Source: an uncultured beta proteobacterium
GTDB taxonomy: Bacteria > Pseudomonadota > Gammaproteobacteria > Burkholderiales > Burkholderiaceae
NCBI GenBank assembly: GCA_903871735.1
Contig: CAIQHU010000155.1
Location: forward strand, 1-56,527
Length of the DNA: 56,527 bases
Direction of reading: 5' to 3'
Part shown: positions 1 through 5,857 of the stretch, in pieces
Numbering within the stretch: position 1 is the first letter of the stretch
How the letters are laid out: each line of letters opens with the position of its first letter
Notes under the pieces: model-generated
Seen by the model: the letters and a program-made list of their open reading frames with translations, nothing else
What the model was told of the DNA's origin: nothing
The model's database searches: none
Made by a program: the position numbers and the translations under genes

Positions 1-23
1 CTACCAGGCTGCGCTACGCCCCG
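1..23 (-). tRNA. tRNA-Pro, 5' fragment cut by the window edge
   Basis: Read on the minus strand from 23 to 1, the sequence begins CGGGGCGTAGCGCAGCCTGG, which matches the acceptor 5' strand, position-8 region and D-arm start of bacterial tRNA-Pro. The anticodon lies outside the window, so the isoacceptor cannot be read. It sits 23 bases downstream of the acyltransferase stop codon on the same strand. The proline call rests on the characteristic 5' sequence only. Confidence 0.75.
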
Positions 24-46
24 AACAAACATTATTTTAACCTGTT

Positions 47-790
47 TTACTTGGGAGCGCCATTATTCTCCATCCGCAAAAGCAGTATGACTTCCCGAGC
101 CTTATCAGATAAGACTTTTCTATCTGACATACCAACTAATGACTCTCCAATATCTAGCCTTACAACGAGGGGACTTTCTCGTAAAGTGCTGTGAATTGAC
201 TGTAAAAGACTCATCTCTCCTACGAACGCTGGAGCGGTTGAAATTTTCTTAGTCTTGTCAGATTGATAAGAAATTGCAACTGGGATACATGGAACTTGCG
301 TATTAATTACTGACTGGAAAAGGCTAGAGTGGAATGGTAAAACCTTCGTTCCATCTGAAGATGTTCCCTCAGGAAATATACAGATTTGATCACCCTCCTT
401 GAAAGCCTCCACAATTGTATTAGTAATATTTCTTGAATCTCCTTTTGTTTGTCGATCAATAAAAATAGTTCTTATTTTTTTTGCCATAACTCCAAAAATA
501 GGCCATGTGGATACCTCTTTTTTTGCAACAAATCGCAAAGGGAGATAGGCGTTCAAAACATGAATATCTAACCAAGAAATATGGTTACATACTACTAAGG
601 CAGGAAATTGACCATCGATAGTTCCTCCAAAGACCTCCAGGCGAACTTGAAAAATATCTAATAATTGCTCGCACCAATTCTGCACATACTTTTTTTTATG
701 TGAATCCGATACCTGATGAAAAGTCCATAAAACGATCCAAAACCCTTTACATAGATGAAAAGTAAGCTTGATATAGGCAATAAGGATCAT
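47..790 (-). CDS. PlsC/OlsA-type 1-acyl-glycerol-3-phosphate or lyso-ornithine lipid O-acyltransferase
   Basis: This 247-residue protein belongs to the PlsC acyltransferase family. It has an N-terminal hydrophobic segment (about residues 3-24), the catalytic HX4D motif (H70 to D75, HISWLD) and the substrate-binding FPEGT motif (139-143). The family transfers an acyl chain from acyl-ACP or acyl-CoA to a lysolipid at the inner membrane. PlsC makes phosphatidic acid; the close relative OlsA acylates lyso-ornithine lipid. It is divergent from a PlcP-Agt-DgkA operon and lies 2.5 kb from an OlsB homologue, which makes an OlsA role plausible, but residues alone do not separate the two activities. 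No clear Shine-Dalgarno precedes the ATG at 790; the start is supported by the typical OlsA/PlsC amphipathic N-terminus. Confidence 0.85.
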   Translation of the reverse strand: MILIAYIKLTFHLCKGFWIVLWTFHQVSDSHKKKYVQNWCEQLLDIFQVRLEVFGGTIDGQFPALVVCNHISWLDIHVLNAYLPLRFVAKKEVSTWPIFGVMAKKIRTIFIDRQTKGDSRNITNTIVEAFKEGDQICIFPEGTSSDGTKVLPFHSSLFQSVINTQVPCIPVAISYQSDKTKKISTAPAFVGEMSLLQSIHSTLRESPLVVRLDIGESLVGMSDRKVLSDKAREVILLLRMENNGAPK

Positions 791-825
791 TTATTTTTAA
801 TTACTTTCATAAAAATGCAACAAAA

Positions 826-843
826 AAGTCATCCTTCTGACAT
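826..843 (+). promoter_or_regulatory. Pho-box-like element upstream of plcP
   Basis: AAGTCAT (826-832), spacer CCTT, then CTGACAT (837-843). Against the E. coli PhoB half-site CTGTCAT the halves match 5/7 and 6/7. A weak -10-like hexamer CTTAAT (854-859, 4/6) follows after exactly 10 bases, the same geometry seen upstream of olsB and ppx. The start codon is at 868, so transcription from this element would give a very short or absent leader, in keeping with the lack of a visible ribosome-binding site. Confidence 0.55.
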
Positions 844-867
844 ACTATTTTGGCTTAATCAAATTCA

Positions 868-1722
868 ATGGCGCAATATCGAACGATATGGATATCTGAT
901 GTTCACTTAGGCACAATTGGATGCCAAGCTGATTACCTTCTCGATTTTTTAAAGCATAACGAAGCACACACATTTTACCTAGTTGGAGACATGATTGATG
1001 GTTGGCGTCTTAAAAAATCATGGTACTGGCCACAAGCACACAACGATGTAATCCAAAAAATTCTTAGAAAAGTTCGGAAGGGAGCAGAGGTTTTTTACAT
1101 CCCTGGTAATCATGATGAAATGGCCCGACAATTTATTGGTATGACCTTTGGTGAAATTCAAATACGGGAAGATATGATTCATGTTACTGCCAAAGGAAAA
1201 AAATTATGGATTACCCATGGCGATATCTTTGATAGTGTCATGCAGTATGCAAAATGGCTAGCTTATCTAGGTGACAATCTATACACATTAATTTTGTCCG
1301 TAAATCGTTATTTCAATTATATCCGCATCAAATGTGGCTTTCAATACTGGTCATTATCACAATATCTGAAGACAAAAGTAAAAAACGCTGTCAATTTCAT
1401 TACTGATTTTGAGGTATTAATGACTCGGGAAGCAAAAAATAGAAAATGCGATGGCGTAGTTTGCGGGCACATTCACAAAGCTGAAATTAGATTAATTGAC
1501 GGCCTTTTATATTGCAATGATGGCGACTGGGTTGAAAGCATGTCCGCTCTCGTAGAAACTTTAGATGGCGAACTACAAATTGTATATTGGCCTCACATTT
1601 TAGATGATGATCTAGAGCATTCGCCGCTCGAAATTAAACCGCTAACGCCGTCAGTTGCTCATCAAAGCAATTCTGGGACGCGGTTACCAACTGCCGTAAC
1701 TACTGAATCTCTCAATCTATAA
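868..1722 (+). CDS. plcP: PlcP-type phospholipase C (metallophosphoesterase, LpxH-like fold)
   Basis: This 284-residue calcineurin-like metallophosphoesterase shows all metal-binding motifs: DVHLG (11-15), GDMIDGW (40-46), GNHDE (80-84), HGD (117-119) and GHIH (200-203). It is often auto-annotated as UDP-2,3-diacylglucosamine diphosphatase. The conserved run around ISDVHLG...GCQADYLLDFL, WYWPQAHND, and adjacency to an Agt-like glycosyltransferase match the PlcP family of Sinorhizobium and marine heterotrophs. Those enzymes cleave phospholipid head groups to leave diacylglycerol during phosphate starvation. It heads a tight operon: 11 bases to the glycosyltransferase, then 10 bases to dgkA. 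A Pho-box-like element precedes it. The last ~35 residues are a poorly conserved tail. No Shine-Dalgarno is visible before the ATG. The alternative, LpxH in lipid A synthesis, is less likely from context. Confidence 0.85.
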   Translation: MAQYRTIWISDVHLGTIGCQADYLLDFLKHNEAHTFYLVGDMIDGWRLKKSWYWPQAHNDVIQKILRKVRKGAEVFYIPGNHDEMARQFIGMTFGEIQIREDMIHVTAKGKKLWITHGDIFDSVMQYAKWLAYLGDNLYTLILSVNRYFNYIRIKCGFQYWSLSQYLKTKVKNAVNFITDFEVLMTREAKNRKCDGVVCGHIHKAEIRLIDGLLYCNDGDWVESMSALVETLDGELQIVYWPHILDDDLEHSPLEIKPLTPSVAHQSNSGTRLPTAVTTESLNL

Positions 1723-1733
1723 GGAATATCGAT

Positions 1734-2768
1734 ATGAAAATTATGATCATTACTGATGCATGGGAACCACAAGTAAATGGCGTTGTACGTACTTTAAAGC
1801 AAACAAGACTAGAACTTCAAAATATGGGTCATACAGTCGATATTCTGACCCCCAATGAATTTCATACTGTGCCATGTCCAACCTATCCTGACATCTCTTT
1901 GTCACTATTTCCAGGAAAGAAAGTATCTAAGCGCATATCCGTTTTTAATCCAGATGCTATTCATATAGCTACAGAAGGTCCCCTTGGACTTTCCGCCAGA
2001 TCTTACGCCATCAAAAATCATTTACCCTTTTCTACTGCTTACCACACGCGCTTTCCGGAATATGTAAAGGCAAGAACAGCTATTCCACTTCACATTACTT
2101 ACCGCTTCTTAAGATGGTTTCATGGCAAATCGATGGCTGTGATGGTGCCAACTGCAACTGTTGTTGCTGATTTACAAAAATATGGTTTTGATAATGTAGT
2201 ACTTTGGAGTCGTGGTGTCGATACGAATATGTTTAAGCCACAAGAATCAAAAGTCCTTAATTCATCACATCCAATATTTTTATATGTAGGACGAGTTGCT
2301 ATCGAAAAAAATATTGAGGTTTTTTTATCAACTGACTTACCTGGTTCTAAGTGGGTAGTAGGCGACGGTCCTGCTCTCGCTTATTTAAAGGCTAAATATC
2401 CATTAGTCAACTACTTGGGTGTACTTGATCAACCTGAACTGGCTAAAGTTTATGCTGCAGCAGATGTATTTGTATTTCCAAGTAAAACAGATACCTTTGG
2501 CCTAGTACTCCTTGAAGCAATGGCATGTGGGTTGCCAGTCGCTGCCTATCCAGTTACGGGACCAATTGATGTAATTGGCAATTCCAATAGTGGTGTTATG
2601 CATACAGACCTGCGTGAGGCATGCTTACAAGCACTCCATCTTTCTAGAAATGATGCCCGTGCCCATGCTGAAAAATTTTCCTGGCAAGTAGCTAGTGAAC
2701 AATTTCTAAAGCATCTCAAGCCAGTCCCTAATGGTTTAATTCAGGCAAATAAAGAACTGACAACTTAG
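1734..2768 (+). CDS. agt: Agt-type lipid glycosyltransferase, GT4/GT-B family
   Basis: This 344-residue GT-B glycosyltransferase has the N-terminal acceptor domain beginning KIMIITDAWEPQVNGVVRT, a central GVDTNMF linker motif, and the donor-side signature TFGLVLLEAMACGLPV with its conserved Glu pair. Known homologues adjacent to plcP glycosylate diacylglycerol with a hexose or glucuronate to form phosphorus-free glycolipids under phosphate limitation. Position directly after plcP, with a good AAGGA ribosome-binding site, supports that role: PlcP would supply the diacylglycerol that this enzyme glycosylates at the cytoplasmic face of the membrane. The sugar donor cannot be deduced. A generic mannosyltransferase role in polysaccharide or lipopolysaccharide synthesis is the main alternative. 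Confidence 0.8.
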   Translation: MKIMIITDAWEPQVNGVVRTLKQTRLELQNMGHTVDILTPNEFHTVPCPTYPDISLSLFPGKKVSKRISVFNPDAIHIATEGPLGLSARSYAIKNHLPFSTAYHTRFPEYVKARTAIPLHITYRFLRWFHGKSMAVMVPTATVVADLQKYGFDNVVLWSRGVDTNMFKPQESKVLNSSHPIFLYVGRVAIEKNIEVFLSTDLPGSKWVVGDGPALAYLKAKYPLVNYLGVLDQPELAKVYAAADVFVFPSKTDTFGLVLLEAMACGLPVAAYPVTGPIDVIGNSNSGVMHTDLREACLQALHLSRNDARAHAEKFSWQVASEQFLKHLKPVPNGLIQANKELTT

Positions 2769-2778
2769 ATAAATATTT

Positions 2779-3183
2779 ATGAGCGATGATTACCATATTA
2801 ACCAAAATCCCTATAAGGGTAATAAGGGCTTCACGCGCGCATTACGTGCGGCAGTCAATTCATGGCATGGGCTAGTTTTCGCATACCAAGAAGAAAGTGC
2901 CTTTCGACAAGAGTTAGCTATTACTTGCATCCTCATACCGATATCCATTTTTCTTCCAGTATCTCCAATTGAGCACATAGCACTTATTTCTTCGATCTGC
3001 CTCGTTCTAATTATTGAATTACTTAATTCAAGTATCGAAGCCGCGATTGACCGAATTTCCTTTGAGCATCATGGCCTTTCAAAACGCGCAAAAGATTTTG
3101 GCAGTGCAGCGGTTATGCTCGCACTTTTTTTATGCTTAATGACTTGGGTCTATATTACTTACCCTCTTATCCAAACAACCTAG
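2779..3183 (+). CDS. dgkA: Diacylglycerol kinase DgkA
   Basis: This 134-residue protein is a small integral-membrane diacylglycerol kinase. It has the N-terminal cytoplasmic helix with Glu-rich EESAFRQE (about 37-44), three transmembrane segments (about 48-62, 66-83 and 112-130), and the family hallmark ELLNSSIEAAIDR followed by KRAKDFGSAAV. It phosphorylates diacylglycerol to phosphatidic acid with ATP. It follows agt by 10 bases and probably shares its transcript. In this position it would compete with Agt for the diacylglycerol released by PlcP, or return excess diacylglycerol to phospholipid synthesis. The family call is firm; the link to remodelling is inference. Confidence 0.93.
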   Translation: MSDDYHINQNPYKGNKGFTRALRAAVNSWHGLVFAYQEESAFRQELAITCILIPISIFLPVSPIEHIALISSICLVLIIELLNSSIEAAIDRISFEHHGLSKRAKDFGSAAVMLALFLCLMTWVYITYPLIQTT

Positions 3184-3202
3184 TTCTGCTGACTAATTGC
3201 AA

Positions 3203-3236
3203 CTGTCATTATTTTGTAATTTTACTTCAATAAAAT
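3203..3236 (+). promoter_or_regulatory. Pho box and -10 element upstream of olsB
   Basis: CTGTCAT (3203-3209, 7/7 match to the E. coli PhoB half-site), spacer TATT, then TTGTAAT (3214-3220, 5/7). After exactly 10 bases comes TAAAAT (3231-3236), a 5/6 match to the sigma-70 -10 hexamer. No good -35 hexamer is present, as expected for a PhoB-activated promoter in which PhoB occupies that place. The predicted start of transcription lies about 20 bases before the olsB ATG, leaving room for its AAGG ribosome-binding site. This is the cleanest box in the lipid cluster. Confidence 0.7.
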
Positions 3237-3264
3237 TTTAACAATACCACTTTGATAAGGCCCT

Positions 3265-4203
3265 ATGAAAGAAATCCCAAACCCATTACATGCCATCAAT
3301 TTCATAACCGATGGTTTCACCAGCAGGATTGTCAATAAAATTTTAGGTATGCAACCCTTAGAAAAGCTGAATAGCTTTTTCCCTAACAAAAAAAGTATTA
3401 AAAAAAATCATCCGTTAAAAAAACTCAAGAAAATTTTAAACAAAACAACTCCTGCAGTAACTGACAAATCTGAGATTAAAAAATCTCGCCCTCTAGAGGC
3501 ATATATTGCTCGAGACATCAATGAGATCAAAGAAGCTCAAGCCTTGCGTTATAAAGTTTTCGCTGAGGAATTGGGTGCAAGACTGCCATTTAATTCAGAA
3601 AATTTAGATATTGATGAATTTGATCAATATTGCGATCACCTCATTGTTCGGGATAAAGACAGCTTAATGGTCATCGGTACCTATCGAATATTACCGCCAG
3701 AACAAGCAAAGCTGATTGGAAAAGTCTACTCCGCTAATGAATTCGACTTGTCACGTATCGAACACTTACTTCCAAAAGCGGTAGAGGTTGGTCGGTCATG
3801 TGTCCATCCCAATTATCGCTCTGGTGCAGTCATCATGGCTCTTTGGGCAGGACTTGGATCGTACATGAGACAACACGGCTATGAAATCCTGCTCGGTTGT
3901 GCAAGCGTTCCCATGGCGGATGGTGGACATTACGCTGCAAGTCTCAACAGAATTTTCTACGAAGCCAACTTATGTTCTTTAGAATACCGAACCTTTCCTA
4001 AAGTGCCGCTGCCACTTGACAAACTAAATACCAGTTTAGAAGTTGATCCCCCTGCTCTCATCAAGGGTTACCTGCGACTTGGCGCTCAAATTTGCGGGGA
4101 GCCAGCTTGGGACCCAGACTTTAATACAGCAGATTTTTTAACTATGTTGAGACTTTCTGATATAAATCCGAAATATGGCAAACATTTTTTAAATTCGAAT
4201 TAA
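3265..4203 (+). CDS. olsB: OlsB-like L-ornithine N-alpha-acyltransferase (GNAT fold)
   Basis: This 312-residue protein carries an OlsB/COG3176 acyltransferase domain from about residue 78 to the end. Recognisable motifs are EAQALRYKVFAEELGA, the acidic segment DIDEFDQYCDHL, VEVGRSCVHPNYR, LLGCASVPMADGG and the C-terminal PPLIKGYLRLGA-like PALIKGYLRLGAQICGEPA. OlsB transfers a 3-hydroxyacyl group from ACP to ornithine, making lyso-ornithine lipid, a phosphorus-free membrane lipid precursor. The first ~75 residues are a lysine-rich amphipathic extension containing NKILGMQPLEKLN. Ribosome-binding site AAGG lies 6 bases before the ATG. It has its own Pho-box promoter, separate from the plcP operon. 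Its stop codon overlaps that of convergent ppx. Another amino-acid substrate cannot be excluded. Confidence 0.83.
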   Translation: MKEIPNPLHAINFITDGFTSRIVNKILGMQPLEKLNSFFPNKKSIKKNHPLKKLKKILNKTTPAVTDKSEIKKSRPLEAYIARDINEIKEAQALRYKVFAEELGARLPFNSENLDIDEFDQYCDHLIVRDKDSLMVIGTYRILPPEQAKLIGKVYSANEFDLSRIEHLLPKAVEVGRSCVHPNYRSGAVIMALWAGLGSYMRQHGYEILLGCASVPMADGGHYAASLNRIFYEANLCSLEYRTFPKVPLPLDKLNTSLEVDPPALIKGYLRLGAQICGEPAWDPDFNTADFLTMLRLSDINPKYGKHFLNSN

Positions 4204-5762
4204 TAAAGATCAATCTCATACTCTTTACCGACCTTAGACCAATCCTCGGCCTCTTTTCTAAGACTGTACTCAGTTAAAGTATGGTTTTCTAACCACTCTT
4301 TAGAGAGGCTTACCTTAAATCCTTTAGGGGTTTGCTGAACTAAAATTGTGGGGATATCCTCTTCCACTCTTTTTCTTGATAAAACAAGCGCTAACCTCAA
4401 ACTAAACAACATTCTCCAATCGATAAAATTACTATTCACTGATAGTTTTCCCAACTTGCCAGTATGGCCCAATAGGAGTGCTGATAATCGATTTTGATCA
4501 TTTTTAGAAAATCCGGGCATATCTGCGTGTGCAGATATATAAGCCGAATGTTTATGATAGCCATTATGGGATATCGATAAACCTATTTCATGAAGTCGTG
4601 CCGCCCAACCGAGTAAAGCCATATTATTAGTTCGATCTTCATCTTTTGGTTCTGGGAATTGCTCTAAGAATATCGTGGCTAAATGTTCGACTCTTTTGGA
4701 CTGCTCCAAATCAACACTATAGCGCTTCATAAATTGTTCAACTGTTACAAAACGCATATCATGATGTTGTGAGCGCCCAAGAAAGTCGTATAAAACTCCC
4801 ATCCGAAGCGCTGCTTCAACAATTTCCATGGACTCAATGCGAAGTTCATCAAAAGCCGCAATCATAATCGCTAAGCCCCCAGGTAAAACCAGACGACGAT
4901 CTGACTTGAGTGCAGTTAATTCCAGAGATTGCATCGACTCGGCATCAATCAAAACTTCTTTGAGGTTTTCTAATCCCTCGCGGGTAATAATGCCAGTTGA
5001 CTCAATCCAAAGAGTATCTTTCTTGAGCTGACCATCTAAACCATTCAGGGCGATTAATTCAGCTAAGGCCTTGGCAGTTCCAGAGGAGCCAATTGCTTGA
5101 TCCCAGCCTTTTTTTCGAAACTCTTTTGCTAATATCTGAATTTCTTGCCGAGCAGCTAGTTCTGCTTGTTTAAAGCTATAGCTATCGATTGTCCCATTAG
5201 CAAAGAATTTTTGACTATGAGAAACGCATCCGATATACAAACTTTCCATTAAATTGGCCTCATAACCTTTGCCAATAATAAATTCTGTTGAACCGCCACC
5301 AATATCGATCACTAAACGGTTGCCTTGATTTGCAGGTGCGCCATGCGATGCACCGACATACACCAGCCTTGCCTCTTCTCTGCCCGCAATTACCTCTATT
5401 GGGAAACCTAACTCAATTTCTGCCTGTGCAATAAATGCTGAAGCATTTTTAGCCACGCGTAAAGTATTTGTCGCTACGGCTCGTACCTGCATCGGAGAAA
5501 AATTCCTCAACCTTTCACCAAATCGTCTGATAGAACTGAGCCCTCGAGCAAAAGCCTGCGTATCTAAGTTTTTATGTCGGTCTAAACCAGCCGCTAACTT
5601 AATCGAATCTCTCAAAGTATCAACTGGGCGTAATTGAAAACCCGATGGCGTCTCTACAATTTGAGCGATGACCATACGGAAACTGTTGGAACCTAGATCT
5701 ACTGATGCAATTAATTTTGGATCAGATTCGTTAGCTTGGGAGAAATGCTGAAGTAAAGACAT
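4200..5762 (-). CDS. ppx: Exopolyphosphatase (Ppx/GppA family)
   Basis: This 520-residue protein has the Ppx/GppA ASKHA-fold domain with the phosphate-binding motifs SVDLGSNSFRMVI near the N-terminus and VIDIGGGSTEFI around residues 146-157. A C-terminal HD-type helical domain contains RLHEIGLSISHNGYHKHSAYI. It hydrolyses terminal phosphates from inorganic polyphosphate in the cytoplasm; the related GppA activity on pppGpp is possible. It is divergent from ppk across 95 bases that hold a palindromic Pho-box-like element, with a perfect TATAAT on the ppx side. Its stop codon overlaps the olsB stop on the other strand by four bases. The long C-terminal domain matches the E. coli Ppx architecture rather than short Ppx1 enzymes. 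Confidence 0.93.
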   Translation of the reverse strand: MSLLQHFSQANESDPKLIASVDLGSNSFRMVIAQIVETPSGFQLRPVDTLRDSIKLAAGLDRHKNLDTQAFARGLSSIRRFGERLRNFSPMQVRAVATNTLRVAKNASAFIAQAEIELGFPIEVIAGREEARLVYVGASHGAPANQGNRLVIDIGGGSTEFIIGKGYEANLMESLYIGCVSHSQKFFANGTIDSYSFKQAELAARQEIQILAKEFRKKGWDQAIGSSGTAKALAELIALNGLDGQLKKDTLWIESTGIITREGLENLKEVLIDAESMQSLELTALKSDRRLVLPGGLAIMIAAFDELRIESMEIVEAALRMGVLYDFLGRSQHHDMRFVTVEQFMKRYSVDLEQSKRVEHLATIFLEQFPEPKDEDRTNNMALLGWAARLHEIGLSISHNGYHKHSAYISAHADMPGFSKNDQNRLSALLLGHTGKLGKLSVNSNFIDWRMLFSLRLALVLSRKRVEEDIPTILVQQTPKGFKVSLSKEWLENHTLTEYSLRKEAEDWSKVGKEYEIDLY

Positions 5763-5782
5763 ACTGATGACTAAAGTAATTG

Positions 5783-5839
5783 ATTATATTTATTTAATAT
5801 GTCATTTTAAAGACATATTATTCATTAAAATGACATATT
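5783..5839. promoter_or_regulatory. Divergent ppx/ppk control region with palindromic Pho-box-like element
   Basis: The element ATGTCATTTTAAAGACAT (5799-5816) reads as two half-sites with a 4-base spacer on either strand, each way matching the PhoB consensus at 10 of 14 positions. On the minus strand a perfect TATAAT (5788 to 5783) follows after 10 bases and would serve ppx. On the plus strand TAAAAT (5826-5831) follows after 9 bases and would serve ppk. The region also contains a perfect 15-base inverted repeat (5796-5810 with 5825-5839, 14-base loop), so a hairpin or a second binding arrangement is possible. Confidence 0.6.
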
Positions 5840-5857
5840 TGCATGAAATAATGATTC

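Noticed and set aside
868..1722. Calling this gene lpxH
   Set aside because: The metal motifs are shared, but the conserved segments around GCQADYLLDF and WYWPQAHND, the adjacent Agt-type gene and the Pho-box-like element favour PlcP. An LpxH activity is not formally excluded.
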